In this document: piece by piece, positions 32,376 to 42,657 of the stretch
Numbering within the stretch: the first letter of the stretch is position 1
Layout: every line of letters begins with the position of its first letter
Assembly: GCF_001552275.1 (NCBI RefSeq)
Contig: NZ_BCQW01000011.1
Span: 39,013-103,012 of the forward strand
Origin: Amphibacillus sediminis NBRC 103570
GTDB taxonomy: Bacteria > Bacillota > Bacilli > Bacillales > Amphibacillaceae
Direction of reading: 5' to 3'
DNA: 64,000 bases
Program-made: the position numbers and the translations under genes
Notes under the pieces: model-generated
Seen by the model: the letters and a program-made list of their open reading frames with translations, nothing else
What the model was told of the DNA's origin: nothing
Database searches by the model: none

Positions 32376-32440
32376 AGGTTTGGTCACTCCCCTCATGATG
32401 AAAACTCTGTTAGCTAAATTGTAAACATGTTATAAACATG

Positions 32441-32607
32441 TTATCCACATTAGATTTACTTATTAGCCAGCTGTTTAAAACCTTATTCACAGTTGTCATG
32501 GACTTATTTTAAAACTATTCCGCTTCACAGACAAGTTTTTTTGAATATCCACAAGTAAAAAAACAAACTGTGGATATTCACATCACTTAGTATCGCTATT
32601 ATCCACA
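32441..32607. promoter_or_regulatory. DnaA-box cluster upstream of ywlC
   Basis: Five DnaA-box-like 9-mers lie within 167 bp: TTATCCACA (32441-32449, +), TTATTCACA (32483-32491, +), ATATCCACA (32545-32553, +), its complement TGTGGATAT (32569-32577) and TTATCCACA (32599-32607, +). Two are perfect and three have one mismatch. The last lies inside the end of the ywlB-like gene. B. subtilis has one of its chromosomal DnaA-box clusters outside oriC in the ywlC upstream region, so the site appears conserved. Confidence 0.75.
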
Positions 32608-32972
32608 AGATATCCCCAGCCATCTTCATGAGTGAGCGGCTTAAAGCCTATCCAACTTAGTAGATCAGTAAGGCTTTTCTGCTCAGTTGGAACCTTGATC
32701 ATTTTTATCCCATGATTAGCGGCTACTTGTATCGCAAGATAAATTAACTCAATCAACTGTTCTGGATGATCAAGTTTAGCCGCCAGGCATTTACTTAATA
32801 AGGCTATATCTTCAGCCTCATGTTCGATTAAAAATAAACCAACGGTTGTCTCATTTTCGATAGCAAGATATCCCGATTGAATAAGATCAAAACTGGTAGA
32901 CGATGCATTAAGTAATGGGGAAAAAAGCTCAGCCTGATCTTGATTTGCTGATGTAATTTTAACAGCATGCAT
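32583..32972 (-). CDS. ywlB: YwlB-like GNAT-fold protein
   Basis: 129 residues. The position between ywlC and spoIIR and the alternating strand-helix pattern, ending in LLSWIGFKPLTHEDGWGYLV, fit the acetyltransferase-like YwlB of B. subtilis (about 150 residues). A clear acetyl-CoA loop (Q/RxxGxG/A) is not visible, so catalytic activity is uncertain. The start ATG 32972 follows GAAAGGGG by 7 nt. A DnaA box overlaps its last codons. Confidence 0.6.
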   Translation of the reverse strand: MHAVKITSANQDQAELFSPLLNASSTSFDLIQSGYLAIENETTVGLFLIEHEAEDIALLSKCLAAKLDHPEQLIELIYLAIQVAANHGIKMIKVPTEQKSLTDLLSWIGFKPLTHEDGWGYLVDNSDTK

Positions 32973-33038
32973 AATGTTACCCCTTTCCATTACTAGATTT
33001 AATCTAATCTATGAAAAGAAGGTTAAGATTATGCTAGA

Positions 33039-33623
33039 TTAACGAAACCATTTTAAGAAAAAGAAAGATACTTTAGTGGATTCTTGTTCACTCTCTTCTT
33101 CCGGCTCGTGTTGCTCGGCTTCATGATCACCGACTGTCGTCCCAGCCGAGAAGTCTAGGAAACATAGAGGCGGAAACAAGACACACCACCAGTTAGAGCC
33201 TTTCCCTTCTCCTAACGTAATCAGAATGGCTTCGTATTCCCCTGCCGGATATAAATAGGTATCATAAAGTTTGGTTGGAAATTGAACCGAGTGATCATAG
33301 GCAACTTGGAAATCTAGTAAAGGATCAAACTCGGCTAAGGTATCTTTTACCACATATTCAATTTCAGGTAATTTTTCTTGAATTAATGCCCGGGCTTCTT
33401 CAATATTGTCAATTGTGATAACCCATTCTGTGATCTGATCATTAACTGCATCGCGTACCGCACGTTTAACGATTTGGTCCTCTTCCGCATCACTTTCAGC
33501 AAGAATCCGTAAGCGAATCGCTTCATCTGGTATAACCTGATAATCTGCTAAACTAGCAGAAGTAGTTGTAAGATTTAATAAAGGCATAATTAACGCTAAG
33601 ATCATATAGATACTTCTAATCAT
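33039..33623 (-). CDS. spoIIR: Stage II sporulation protein R (SpoIIR)
   Basis: 194 residues with an N-terminal signal peptide (MIRSIYMILALIMPLLNLTT) and the SpoIIR domain (IPDEAIRLRILAESDAEEDQ, RDAVNDQI, WWCVLFPPLCFLD). SpoIIR is made in the forespore under sigma-F, is exported to the intermembrane space and triggers SpoIIGA to process pro-sigma-E in the mother cell. A perfect sigma-F promoter match lies directly upstream, overlapping the end of prmC. The C-terminal tail (about 165-190) is strongly acidic. Confidence 0.95.
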   Translation of the reverse strand: MIRSIYMILALIMPLLNLTTTSASLADYQVIPDEAIRLRILAESDAEEDQIVKRAVRDAVNDQITEWVITIDNIEEARALIQEKLPEIEYVVKDTLAEFDPLLDFQVAYDHSVQFPTKLYDTYLYPAGEYEAILITLGEGKGSNWWCVLFPPLCFLDFSAGTTVGDHEAEQHEPEEESEQESTKVSFFFLKWFR

Positions 33624-33658
33624 ATAAATGACTCCCTCTTATTGAAGTGGTATAACTT

Positions 33659-33688
33659 CAGTCTCACCGAAGAAGTCATTTTTTAAAC
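33659..33688 (-). promoter_or_regulatory. Sigma-F promoter of spoIIR
   Basis: Minus strand GTTTA (33684-33688), exactly 15 bp, then GGTGAGACTG (33659-33668). Every constrained position of the consensus GYWTA-N15-GGNRANANTR is matched. It begins at the prmC stop codon and lies about 40 bp before the spoIIR ATG. Confidence 0.85.
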
Positions 33689-34539
33689 TAGCATTTTGCC
33701 AAAATAATACGGTCCTTGCCATTAATATCTTGAATAATACGAACATGACAGGCTGGAAAGGCCTGTTTAAGCAACTGCTTGACGCTCTGCCCCTGTTGAT
33801 AACCTATTTCAAAGGCTAAATAACCTCCTGGGGCCAATACTTTCGTCGATTGTGCAATAATCTGTTGATAAGCTGCTAAACCAGCGTCATTTGCAAATAA
33901 TGCGAGCTCTGGCTCAAAATCTCTAACCGTATCAGCCAATTGTTTTTTTTCAGTCCATGGAATATAAGGAGGATTTGAGACAATCCAGTCAACCTGCTCT
34001 CCCTGTTGAAGCCAATACTGTAAAAAATCACTTTGACAAAAGCTGACTTCTGCCCCTAATCGATCTGCATTTTCACGGGCAACAGCCAGCGCAGAAACAG
34101 AGATATCTCCAGCTTCAACGGTCAAACTTGGCTGCTCAAGCTTTAATGTAATCGCAATGGCACCACTGCCTGTCCCCACATCTAGCAACTTGAGTGGTCT
34201 TGACATATCTTTAGTCATTGCTAGCACATGCTGAACAAGCTCCTCTGTTTCTGGCCGAGGTATTAAGACATGTTCGTTTACCTTAAAAGTTCGATTGTAG
34301 AATTGTTCTAATCCTACCATATACTGAATAGGCTTGCCAGTCTGCACATGCACGACAAGGTCTTGCTCAAATTGATTAATGATATTAGCTGTCAAGTCAG
34401 TGCGCAAATTGAGCAGTAAATCTGTTTTTGTATATTGCAAATGATGACATAGTAAATATTCTGCAATTTTTGGCTCTCTATTATGCTGTTGCAAAAAAAG
34501 AGAAGCCCGACTAAGGACTTCTTGAATGGTCTCGCCCAT
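33688..34539 (-). CDS. prmC: Release factor glutamine methyltransferase
   Basis: 283 residues. It methylates the glutamine of the GGQ motif of release factors using S-adenosylmethionine. The SAM motif LLDVGTGSGAIAI and the catalytic NPPY in WIVSNPPYIPW are present, after an N-terminal helical domain. ATG at 34539 begins just one base after the prfA stop, so the two genes are coupled: the methylase follows its substrate. Confidence 0.95.
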   Translation of the reverse strand: MGETIQEVLSRASLFLQQHNREPKIAEYLLCHHLQYTKTDLLLNLRTDLTANIINQFEQDLVVHVQTGKPIQYMVGLEQFYNRTFKVNEHVLIPRPETEELVQHVLAMTKDMSRPLKLLDVGTGSGAIAITLKLEQPSLTVEAGDISVSALAVARENADRLGAEVSFCQSDFLQYWLQQGEQVDWIVSNPPYIPWTEKKQLADTVRDFEPELALFANDAGLAAYQQIIAQSTKVLAPGGYLAFEIGYQQGQSVKQLLKQAFPACHVRIIQDINGKDRIILAKC

Positions 34540-34540
34540 T

Positions 34541-35611
34541 TTAATCACCAATCTGCTCTAATTTATGGGTCTGTTCTTCCATAATTAATGCATCAATAAT
34601 TTCAGACAGTTTCCCTTCAAGAATTTGATCAAGTTTTTGTATGGTTAACCCAATACGGTGATCAGTTACTCTGTTTTGTGGGAAATTGTAAGTTCTAATT
34701 CGTTCCGAGCGGTCGCCTGTACCAACCGCCGACTTACGGTTTTGATCATACTCTGCTTGAGCTTCTTGTTGGTATTTATCATAAATACGTGCACGCAATA
34801 TCTTCATCGCTTTCTCTTTATTCTTAATTTGGGACTTTTCATCCTGCATGGAAACGACAATCCCCGTCGGCTCATGCGTTAACCGGACAGCAGACATTGT
34901 TGTATTTACACTTTGCCCCCCTGGGCCACTTGAGGCGAATGTGTCGACACGTATGTCTTTCTCATTAATATCCACCTCAACCTCCTCTGCTTCAGGAAGC
35001 GCAACTACAGTTGCCGTTGAAGTATGGATACGTCCGCCTGACTCCGTTTCAGGTACGCGTTGAACACGATGTGCACCATTTTCAAATTTCAGCTTCGAAT
35101 AAGCACCTTTTCCATTGATCATAAAAATAATCTCTTTATAGCCGCCCACTCCGGTTGAATTTGATTCCATCACGTCAATTTTCCATCCCTCTGTTTCAGC
35201 AAAGCGGTGATACATTCTAAATAAGTCACCTGCGAATAAAGCAGCCTCATCACCACCAGCTGCACCACGAATCTCCATAATAACGTTTTTGTCATCGTTA
35301 GGGTCTTTTGGTAACAGAAGAATTTTTAACTTTTCCTCTAAGTCGGGAAGTTGTGGTTGCAACTCCTCAATCTCAAGCTGAATCATTTCCTTCATATCTT
35401 GATCCGATTCCTCAGCAAGCATCTCTTTCGCACCGACAAGCTGCTCCGATATGTCTTTATATTGGCGATATACTTGAACAACATCAGTTAAATCTGCTTG
35501 TTCCTTTGAGTATTGTCTTAATTTTGTTGTATCACTAATGACTTCAGGATCACTCAATAATTCATTTAATTTCTCATAACGCGCTTCTAATGTTTGTAAT
35601 TTATCAAGCAC
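34541..35611 (-). CDS. prfA: Peptide chain release factor 1
   Basis: 356 residues, the same length as B. subtilis RF1. It reads UAA and UAG stop codons. The codon-recognition motif PET is in [13 protein letters not shown] and the catalytic GGQ is at about 231-233 in [16 protein letters not shown] at 35611 is chosen as start (AGGTGG 5 nt upstream, N-terminus [15 protein letters not shown]); a GTG at 35620 would lie in the ribosome binding site. Confidence 0.96.
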   Translation of the reverse strand: MLDKLQTLEARYEKLNELLSDPEVISDTTKLRQYSKEQADLTDVVQVYRQYKDISEQLVGAKEMLAEESDQDMKEMIQLEIEELQPQLPDLEEKLKILLLPKDPNDDKNVIMEIRGAAGGDEAALFAGDLFRMYHRFAETEGWKIDVMESNSTGVGGYKEIIFMINGKGAYSKLKFENGAHRVQRVPETESGGRIHTSTATVVALPEAEEVEVDINEKDIRVDTFASSGPGGQSVNTTMSAVRLTHEPTGIVVSMQDEKSQIKNKEKAMKILRARIYDKYQQEAQAEYDQNRKSAVGTGDRSERIRTYNFPQNRVTDHRIGLTIQKLDQILEGKLSEIIDALIMEEQTHKLEQIGD

Positions 35612-35701
35612 GGCTTCCACCTCATTTTATTCAGTCCTATTCTTCATTATATAATAGTGTATAAGGACGCGTCAAAACAGTTTCATTTTTAAAAAAACCT
35701 T

Positions 35702-36331
35702 TTACAATGAACGTTTATCCTGCTCAAGAGAGTTAACTTCCCAAGCGGGTTTTGGTTTATTTGGTATCTCATGACAGTGGCGACAGCGTGGCTCATAGGA
35801 TTCTGAAGCACCTACAAGAATAACCGGATCATCATATGAGGCAGGCTCACCATCAATGAGGCGCTGTGTCCGAGAGGCTGGTGAACCACACTTTGGACAA
35901 ATAGCGTTTAGCTTCGTAACCGATTCACTTAAAGCCATCAGTTCAGGCATAACACCGAAAGGCTCACCACGAAAATCAGTATCCAATCCAGCTACGATGA
36001 CTCGATGACCTTGGTTAGCTAATTGATCAATGATCATAATGATCTCTTCATCGAAAAATTGGACTTCGTCTATTCCGATAACATCGATATCAGGGGTAAT
36101 CTGTTCAATAATCTCAGTTGCACACGTAACTGGACGGGCAAAGATAGAATTGCCATTATGGGAGACAACGGATTCTTCGTGGTAACGATTATCTATTGCT
36201 GGCTTGAAAACTCTTACAGTTAAATGACCATATGTAGCACGTCTAACACGACGAATTAATTCTTCTGACTTACCCGAAAACATACTCCCACAAATTAATT
36301 CCACCCAGCCACTTTGTTTCATGACATACAT
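35702..36331 (-). CDS. tdk: Thymidine kinase
   Basis: 209 residues. It phosphorylates thymidine in salvage. Walker A GSMFSGKS, the [10 protein letters not shown] block and the zinc ribbon (CPKCGS ... CRHCHE) of type II thymidine kinases are present. The N-terminus [15 protein letters not shown] aligns with that of B. subtilis Tdk, which supports the start at 36331. AAGGAGG lies about 15 nt upstream. Confidence 0.96.
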   Translation of the reverse strand: MYVMKQSGWVELICGSMFSGKSEELIRRVRRATYGHLTVRVFKPAIDNRYHEESVVSHNGNSIFARPVTCATEIIEQITPDIDVIGIDEVQFFDEEIIMIIDQLANQGHRVIVAGLDTDFRGEPFGVMPELMALSESVTKLNAICPKCGSPASRTQRLIDGEPASYDDPVILVGASESYEPRCRHCHEIPNKPKPAWEVNSLEQDKRSL

Positions 36332-36392
36332 TCCATCAACAGCCTCCTTAGTTCAACTACTTATTACAATCTACTATTTATCTTACAAGGAT

Positions 36393-36582
36393 ATCAAATG
36401 CGCCTTGGCATATTTGTGCCCAGATTTTATCGAGTAAGTTCGATAGATTTCCTCTAAAAAATCTGTGCATCCACCGAAGGCTTTTACTTTATTCAGCACC
36501 TTCTGAATCGAATACAAGTATGTATTCCTCTCACTACTCATAGAAGCGGGAGACCTAGCGACTTCTGCTGAATAAGTTAAAA
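36393..36582 (+). repeat. Family B repeat, copy B4
   Basis: 190 bp, nearly full length: left hairpin ATCAAATGCGCCTTGGC, central segment with CTTTATTCAGC, right end GACTTCTGCTGAATAAGTT. It lies downstream of rpmE's terminator, in front of tdk. Confidence 0.8.
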
Positions 36583-36670
36583 TATAAATGTAGCTCTATG
36601 TCAGTTATAAGAGCTTACAATTAGCACAGAAAAACTTATTCATTTTATTAAGCATGTAATACTAACTTAA

Positions 36671-36745
36671 AAACAAAAAACAGGCTAGGTTATCATACTT
36701 GCCTGTTTATCGATTAAGAAGCCATTCCAGAACTGGAATGGCTGT
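36671..36745 (-). terminator. rpmE terminator, tandem hairpins
   Basis: The nearer hairpin (AGCCATTCCAG AA CTGGAATGGCT, 36720-36743) is followed by a second stem AAACAGGC/GCCTGTTT (36678-36708) with TTTTTTGTTTTT on the minus strand. Together they close the rpmE transcript 25-100 bp after its stop. Confidence 0.82.
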
Positions 36746-36769
36746 CTTATTTTAACTAATAGCCTAGGC

Positions 36770-37015
36770 TTAGTTAAGGTTATATTTTTTCTTAAAGCGA
36801 TCTACACGGCCACCAGCTTTATCAGCTTTTTGTTTACCAGTATAGAATGGATGAGATTCTGAACTAATCTCTACACGGATTAACGGATAAGTGTTTCCAT
36901 CTTCCCATTCAATGGTTTCGTCAGATGTTTTAGTTGATCCGCTTAGAAATTTGTAATCAGAGCTTGTATCTAGAAATACAACTTTACGGTATTCTGGATG
37001 AATGCCTTCTTTCAT
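36770..37015 (-). CDS. rpmE2: 50S ribosomal protein L31, type B (zinc-free)
   Basis: 81 residues. The sequence [19 protein letters not shown] and the ending [13 protein letters not shown] are of the longer type B (C-minus) L31. None of the four zinc-ligand cysteines of type A L31 is present; the protein has no cysteine at all. In B. subtilis the rho-rpmE-tdk position encodes the zinc form, so this organism has the zinc-independent form at the housekeeping locus. AAGGAGTTGGAAAGAC precedes the ATG. Confidence 0.93.
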   Translation of the reverse strand: MKEGIHPEYRKVVFLDTSSDYKFLSGSTKTSDETIEWEDGNTYPLIRVEISSESHPFYTGKQKADKAGGRVDRFKKKYNLN

Positions 37016-37080
37016 GTCTTTCCAACTCCTTCTGCCCTGAATCCCTTGGAAACAGAGTTAATTTGGCTAGCTTACAACAG

Positions 37081-37275
37081 ATCAAATGCGCCTTGGCGTA
37101 TTTGCACCCAGATTTTATCGAGCCTCGCTCGATCAATTTCCCGCTGAAAATCTGTGGCATCCGCCGGAGGCTTTAACTTTATTCAGCTCGGGTTTGAACC
37201 CCTATGAGTGGAATAGAAATATCCATTCATCTCACTGCTTATAGAAGTGGGAGACTTCTGCTGAATGAAGTTAAA
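37081..37275 (+). repeat. Family B repeat, copy B5 (best preserved)
   Basis: 195 bp and the reference copy. From left: hairpin CAAATGCGCC/GGCGTATTTG, dyad ATCGAG..CTCGAT, the segment TCCGCCGGAGGCTTTAACTT, an outer pair CTTTATTCAGC/GCTGAATGAAG and an inner hairpin AGAAGTGGGAGACTTCT. It lies between rho and rpmE. Confidence 0.85.
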
Positions 37276-37381
37276 TAAACTGCTCCAAACTGCACTTTTA
37301 CATACGTAAAGATTATAACAGTGTCAGTAGGACAATGCAATAGTTAGTCGTGAAAAGTTTTAGTCGATAGATAATAGACTG

Positions 37382-38668
37382 TTATGATTTACGCATTGTA
37401 CCTTTACGCTTCATTTCATCTGCAAGCTGTTGATAAAATTCATCATTTGATTTTGTTGATCTAAGCTTACGTAAAAATCGCTCTAAAAAGTCTGGAGACT
37501 CTTGCATACCTTTACGAACAGACCAAATAATGTCAAGCTTATCTTGTTCCATCAATAGCTCTTCACGTCGTGTACTGGAGCGCAATAAATCAATAGCTGG
37601 GAATATACGGCGCTGTGCTAGTGATCGATCTAGATGAAGCTCCATATTTCCTGTTCCTTTAAATTCTTCATAGATGACATCATCCATACGAGAACCAGTC
37701 TCAACCAGTGCAGTAGCTAGAATCGTGAAGCTTCCGCCTTCTTCAATATTTCGAGCTGCCCCGAAAAAGCGCTTTGGTCTGTGAAAGGCTGCAGGATCAA
37801 TACCACCCGATAGAGTACGACCACTCGGTGGAATAACCAAGTTATAGGCACGTGCAAGTCGCGTAATACTATCCATTAAAACAACAACATCTTTCTTATG
37901 CTCGACAAGACGCATCGCTCGTTCCAAAACAAGCTCGGAAACTTTAATATGGTTTTCTGGTACTTCATCAAAAGTTGAGCTAACGACATCCACATTTGGA
38001 TGAACTGAACGCTCAATATCAGTCACTTCTTCTGGGCGCTCATCGACAAGTAAAATAATTAATTTAACATCAGGATGGTTCTCCGTAATGCTATTAGCTA
38101 TCTCAGTAAGAAGCATCGTTTTACCCGCTTTTGGAGGGGCAACAATTAACCCACGCTGACCAAAGCCAACTGGCGTGATTAAATCCATAATTCGTGTTGA
38201 GATACGGTTTGGTTTTGTTTCTAACGACATCATTCGGTCAGGGTATAGCGGGGTCAGTGCAGGAAAATGGACACGTTCCTTTGCTAACTCAGGGTCTTCA
38301 CTATTAACGGCATCAACGTGAAGTAGGCCATAGTAGCGTTCGTTTTCCTTTGGTGGACGAACCTTCCCTGATACTTTGTCTCCATTTCTTAAATCAAAAC
38401 GTCTAATCTGTGAGGCAGATATATAAATATCCTCCGCACTTGGTGAATAGTTAATCGGACGTAAAAAACCAAAGCCTTCTGAAGGGATGATCTCCAAAAT
38501 TCCGTCCATAAATAAATAACCACTTTTTTCAGCCTGTGCTTTTAAAATGGCAAAGATGAGTTCACGCTTTGTTAATTTTGCATAGTAAGATACTTTAAAT
38601 TCTCTTGCTTGTGCATAAAGATCTTTTAAAGTCATTTCTTCCAATTGTGAAATTGTAACTTCAGACAC
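37382..38668 (-). CDS. rho: Transcription termination factor Rho
   Basis: 428 residues, hexameric RNA helicase that ends untranslated transcripts. N-terminal helical and cold-shock-like RNA-binding domains ([20 protein letters not shown]) are followed by the ATPase core with Walker [17 protein letters not shown] and [15 protein letters not shown], and the Q/R-loop region. GTG at 38668 is the likely start. In B. subtilis rho has the same neighbours. Confidence 0.97.
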   Translation of the reverse strand: MSEVTISQLEEMTLKDLYAQAREFKVSYYAKLTKRELIFAILKAQAEKSGYLFMDGILEIIPSEGFGFLRPINYSPSAEDIYISASQIRRFDLRNGDKVSGKVRPPKENERYYGLLHVDAVNSEDPELAKERVHFPALTPLYPDRMMSLETKPNRISTRIMDLITPVGFGQRGLIVAPPKAGKTMLLTEIANSITENHPDVKLIILLVDERPEEVTDIERSVHPNVDVVSSTFDEVPENHIKVSELVLERAMRLVEHKKDVVVLMDSITRLARAYNLVIPPSGRTLSGGIDPAAFHRPKRFFGAARNIEEGGSFTILATALVETGSRMDDVIYEEFKGTGNMELHLDRSLAQRRIFPAIDLLRSSTRREELLMEQDKLDIIWSVRKGMQESPDFLERFLRKLRSTKSNDEFYQQLADEMKRKGTMRKS

Positions 38669-39076
38669 GCAGTCATCACACCTATCCTAATATAATTAAT
38701 ATCTTTTCCAAAAATGGGAGTTTTTTTATTCAGAAGAGCAAATCATCATGTAGTTTTAACCAGAAGTACACTGTAGATAAGTCATCTTATAAGAAATGGC
38801 TTTCACATATTAATAGATAATCTCATCGTACTCCTTTTTAGCTAATTATTCAACCACTTTGTGAAAATTTAAACGGTAAGTTACCAGTTTTGTGGATTTT
38901 AAGAGGGATTGGATATAAGAGAGTTTGTGCAGCGAAAGCCGTGCTCACCCTATTAAGGCTAGCTGTTCAACTTTAGTCCAACTAGAGAAACTGCTTTAGG
39001 CAGCCAGCCCGTATAAGACTGCATGAGCGGGTATCTAATAATCAAACAATAAAGTATGAGCATTGTCAAAAAAAAA
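38669..39076. other. Intergenic region upstream of rho, no gene seen
   Basis: About 400 bp with no convincing open frame, terminator or repeat copy on either strand. It should hold the rho promoter. The region then runs into the nested repeat B6/A4. Confidence 0.4.
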
Positions 39077-39486
39077 TTTAACTTCATTCAGCAGTAGTCC
39101 CCCACTTCTAGAAGTGGGGAGATGAGTGCCTATTTGTATTCTCAAAACTGAATAAAGTGAAACTTCGTTCAGTGGGAATTTCGACACATAGGATGTGCTC
39201 GTGTAGACGTTGCGACACGACGTCGCAAACTTAGTCAGCTTCCTCTCTCCCCCACTAAACCTGAGTTGAACCAATCGACCGTTACTGGCTGTTGAACTCC
39301 CACTTAGACATGACGTGTTCCCTTATTTCTTGAAGTGGCAGGCTTACAAAAGCCCTTCGATGGGGCGAGTAATCCCAGCCCCAGACAGTTACACTACGAT
39401 AAAGTTAAAGCCTCGCGCGATACCACAGAGCAGAAACTTATCGAGCGAAGCTCGATAAAATCAAGTACGCCAAGGCGCATTTAGAT
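39077..39486 (-). repeat. Family B repeat, copy B6, interrupted by A4
   Basis: The right part of B (39077-39151: TTTAACTTCATTCAGCAG ... AACTGA) and the left part (39399-39486: ATAAAGTTAAAGCC ... GCCAAGGCGCATTTAGAT) are separated by a complete family A copy. Removing A4 joins them into CTGAATAAAGTTAAAGCC, exactly the sequence seen in uninterrupted B copies. Confidence 0.85.
39152..39398 (-). repeat. Family A repeat, copy A4 (longest), inside B6
   Basis: 247 bp. On the minus strand it begins after TTAT with CGTAGTGTAACTGTCTGGGG, carries stems TGGGGC/GCCCCA, CCACTTCAAG..TAAGTGG and AGTGGGGG/CCCACT, and ends GAAGTTTCACTTTAT. Confidence 0.85.
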
Positions 39487-39864
39487 TAAGTTGTAAAAAT
39501 AGACCGTCATCAGCGCTCTCTTTTGTAAAGCCTTAATCAAAAAAACTGATTAATGATGCGTCAAATCAATTTTAATTTAGTCGTGAGACATTATATCCCG
39601 ATTAATGTTTATTTATGCAAAATTGGTCACCATTAAAATCAGATCTCTTACTGATTAGCTTTATCCTTTAGGAATACATCGACTACTTTTTTCACTTGTA
39701 AATAAAGATAGCTTTTTCTCATCTCCACTGTTAGATTATCTCGTTTACTCTAACAAAACCTCTTTTAAATAGCAGATTTACCAGAGGTATGATTTATAAA
39801 TCTTAAGATAGAATTTTAGCTCAAGCGTATTACGAAGAAAACCTACAAGTGGTAACGGCTAGAT
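39487..39864. other. Intergenic region downstream of murAB, no gene seen
   Basis: About 380 bp of A/T-rich sequence between murAB and the nested repeat. No open frame with a ribosome binding site and no clear terminator hairpin were found. Confidence 0.4.
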
Positions 39865-41148
39865 TTAGCTTTGGAGTTGCTCAACCTCTTGGTCAGTCAT
39901 TTCTTCTCGCCAAATCTTTGCTCCTAAGTTTGTTAATTTTTCCGTCAGCTGTTCATAACCTCGATCAACATGCTCTAATCCTGTTATCTCTGTAATTCCC
40001 TCTGCCATAAGTCCAGCAATAATTAAGGCTGCTCCAGCTCTTAGATCCGTTGCTCTGACTTTTGCACCTTGGAGTTGGACTGGCCCACTTACAATAGCGG
40101 AAGCCCCTTCAACCTTAACTTGTGCATTCATTCGACGGAGCTCATCAATATGTTTAAAGCGAGCGGTGTAAATAGTATCGGTCACAACTGCCGTTCCTTC
40201 CGCTTTTGTTAATAAGGATGTAAAGGGTTGCTGTAAGTCAGTTGGAAACCCTGGGTGTACAAGCGTTTTGATATCTACTGCGGTTAGTTTTTTAGCAGGA
40301 CGAATTCTCAGTTGCTCCTCACCCTCTTCAATTTCAACTCCCATCTCACGAAGCTTGGCTAATAAAGGCTCCAAATGTTGCGGGATTACATTATCAATTA
40401 AAACATCCTCACCTTGTGCAGCCGCCATAATTGTATAAGTACCTGCCTCGATCCGATCAGGAATAATCGTGTGCATACAGCCGGTAAGCTCGTCAACTCC
40501 TTCAATCCGAATAACATCGGTTCCTGCCCCTTTAATCTTGGCTCCCATGCTTGTTAACAATGTTGCTACATCAATAATCTCAGGTTCACGGGCTGCATTT
40601 TCAATCACCGTCCGACCTTTTGCCTTGACAGCAGCAAGCATGATATTAATGGTTGCACCAACACTGACTACATCTAAATAGATCCGAGCCCCTGTTAGTT
40701 TTTCAGCTCTCAAGTAAATGGCACCTTGTTCATTTGTTACCTCTGCACCAAGTGCTTCAAAGCCTTTTATATGTTGATCGATCGGACGTGGTCCTAAGTG
40801 ACAGCCTCCTGGAAGACCAATAACCGCACGCTTAAACCGACCAAGCATCGCTCCCATGAAATAATAAGATGCTCTTAATTTCTTTACTTTGCCATTGGGT
40901 AATGGCATAGCTGTCATTTGAGCTGGATCTATATGTACCGAATCATCACTTCGTTTAACCGTTCCTCCAATTTCCTCTAGTAACGCACTTAATGTTTCAA
41001 CATCAGAGATATTAGGTAATCCTTCAATAACGACCTCTGAATTAGCTAATATTGTGGCAGGTAATAATGCTACAGCACTGTTCTTAGCTCCTCCGATTCG
41101 TACACGCCCTTTTAATCGCGTACCACCTTGTACAAATAGCTTTTGCAT
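39865..41148 (-). CDS. murAB: UDP-N-acetylglucosamine 1-carboxyvinyltransferase MurAB
   Basis: 427 residues, the second MurA paralogue. Catalytic cysteine C116 in [29 protein letters not shown] and [12 protein letters not shown] are present, so it should be active. The start is ATG 41148, 9 nt after GTGAGG, giving [14 protein letters not shown]; the open frame to 41256 adds residues with no MurA similarity. In B. subtilis murAB (murZ) also lies between rho and fbaA and is dispensable next to murAA. Confidence 0.95.
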   Translation of the reverse strand: MQKLFVQGGTRLKGRVRIGGAKNSAVALLPATILANSEVVIEGLPNISDVETLSALLEEIGGTVKRSDDSVHIDPAQMTAMPLPNGKVKKLRASYYFMGAMLGRFKRAVIGLPGGCHLGPRPIDQHIKGFEALGAEVTNEQGAIYLRAEKLTGARIYLDVVSVGATINIMLAAVKAKGRTVIENAAREPEIIDVATLLTSMGAKIKGAGTDVIRIEGVDELTGCMHTIIPDRIEAGTYTIMAAAQGEDVLIDNVIPQHLEPLLAKLREMGVEIEEGEEQLRIRPAKKLTAVDIKTLVHPGFPTDLQQPFTSLLTKAEGTAVVTDTIYTARFKHIDELRRMNAQVKVEGASAIVSGPVQLQGAKVRATDLRAGAALIIAGLMAEGITEITGLEHVDRGYEQLTEKLTNLGAKIWREEMTDQEVEQLQS

Positions 41149-41531
41149 ATTATATTTCCTCACTTTTATATAATAGTTACCTAACATAGTTATTATTAGT
41201 TTATACATCACGTTTTGATTAATGCGTGATTTAACATACCGAATACTATTATACAAACAATTTATAAATGTAGCTACTTTTAAATCATAATCTTGATATA
41301 TTTTAATATAAATTACGATTTTATTAAATTTATATCACAAAATTCTTCAGGAGAATAGCCCCTTGTCACCCAGTTCCTATTAGCCCTTTTGTTCAACATC
41401 ACGAAATTGCAGATCGCTTTTTGGCTATTATTCCACTATTCGCCTATTTTAATGGATATGGATAACCATCTATCGAGGAAAAGCTCTAATTTGTTAGCTT
41501 TTGAACGCCTGCTATTATACAGAAAAAATGT
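41149..41531. other. Intergenic region upstream of murAB, no gene seen
   Basis: A/T-rich region between murAB and the fbaA terminator. No open frame with a ribosome binding site; a murAB promoter must lie here but no good sigma-A pair was picked out. Confidence 0.35.
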
Positions 41532-41583
41532 AAAAAACCACCCAAATCAGAGGAATCACACCTGAAATTTGAATGGCTTTTTT
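41532..41583 (-). terminator. fbaA terminator
   Basis: On the minus strand GCCATTCAAATTTCAG pairs, with some G-U pairs, with CTGATTTGGGTGGT and is followed by TTTTTT. It starts about 10 bp after the fbaA stop. Confidence 0.65.
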
Positions 41584-41592
41584 AGACAATGC

Positions 41593-42450
41593 TTAAGCTT
41601 TATTTGATGAACCAAATTCACGCATTTTACCGATTACGGTTTCTTTAATCGCATCACGAGATGGACCTAAGTATTTTCGCGGATCGATCATGTCTGGGTT
41701 AGCAGCTAATACTTCGCGAACCACCTTCGTTTGTTGAATTTGGTTTTCAGTATTTACGTTAATTTTTGAAGTACCTAAAGAAATCGCTTTTTGAATATCT
41801 TTAGTCGGAATTCCCGTACCACCATGAAGCACAAGTGGCAAACCAGTTTCAGCACCAATTTGTTCCATTTCTTTAAAACCTAGGTTTGGTTCACCTTTAT
41901 AAGGTCCATGAACAGAACCTAATGCTGGAGCTAATGTATCAATACCTGTACGTTCTACAAGCTCTTTACATTCTTTAGGATCAGCATAGATAACACCTTC
42001 AGCAACCACATCATCCTCTTGACCACCCACAGTTCCAAGTTCTGCTTCTACTGATACACCGTGGAAGTGCGCAAGCTCAACTACTTTAGATGTCACTGCT
42101 ATATTTTCTTCAAATGGATCATGAGAAGCGTCAATCATCACTGAGGTAAATCCAGCATGGATAGCTTTAGCACATTGTTCAAAGCTAGAGCCATGATCTA
42201 AATGAATCGCAACTGGAACAGTTGTCCCTTGTGCTTCCATTACTGCCTTAACCATAGCTACGACTACACCATAACCTCCCATGTAACGTCCTGCACCTTC
42301 AGATACACCTAAAATTACTGGCGATTTTTCCTCTTCAGCAGCTTGTAAAATGGCTTGAACATATTCAAGGTTATTAATATTGAATTGTCCAACAGCATAG
42401 CTGCCTGCCTTTGCGTCTTGTAACATTTTTGTCATTGATACTAATGGCAT
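41593..42450 (-). CDS. fbaA: Class II fructose-bisphosphate aldolase
   Basis: 285 residues. Zinc-dependent cleavage of fructose 1,6-bisphosphate to dihydroxyacetone phosphate and glyceraldehyde 3-phosphate in glycolysis. Metal and phosphate-binding blocks are visible: [51 protein letters not shown] and [24 protein letters not shown] precedes the ATG. It keeps the murAB-fbaA-spo0F order of B. subtilis. Confidence 0.97.
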   Translation of the reverse strand: MPLVSMTKMLQDAKAGSYAVGQFNINNLEYVQAILQAAEEEKSPVILGVSEGAGRYMGGYGVVVAMVKAVMEAQGTTVPVAIHLDHGSSFEQCAKAIHAGFTSVMIDASHDPFEENIAVTSKVVELAHFHGVSVEAELGTVGGQEDDVVAEGVIYADPKECKELVERTGIDTLAPALGSVHGPYKGEPNLGFKEMEQIGAETGLPLVLHGGTGIPTKDIQKAISLGTSKINVNTENQIQQTKVVREVLAANPDMIDPRKYLGPSRDAIKETVIGKMREFGSSNKA

Positions 42451-42657
42451 GAATTTTTTCCTCCTAATTTATTATGAATGGATTGCAAGTTAAGGTCGTT
42501 CAAAAATGAACATGCCTACATAGCCAGTCAATAGAATGTTGATTGGTTACTCTAATAGCATACCAATTTCCTTACAATGGTGCAACATAACATGTCGGAT
42601 GTAATCGCTTTCTTGTGGATTTTTTTGCTTTTTATCAAAGTTAGATATGTACTCTTT

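Noticed and set aside
39035..39274. 79-residue minus-strand open frame
   Set aside because: It lies wholly within the nested B6/A4 repeats. Similar frames at 43531-43773 and 45186-45407 overlap copies A5 and A6. No start signals are seen.
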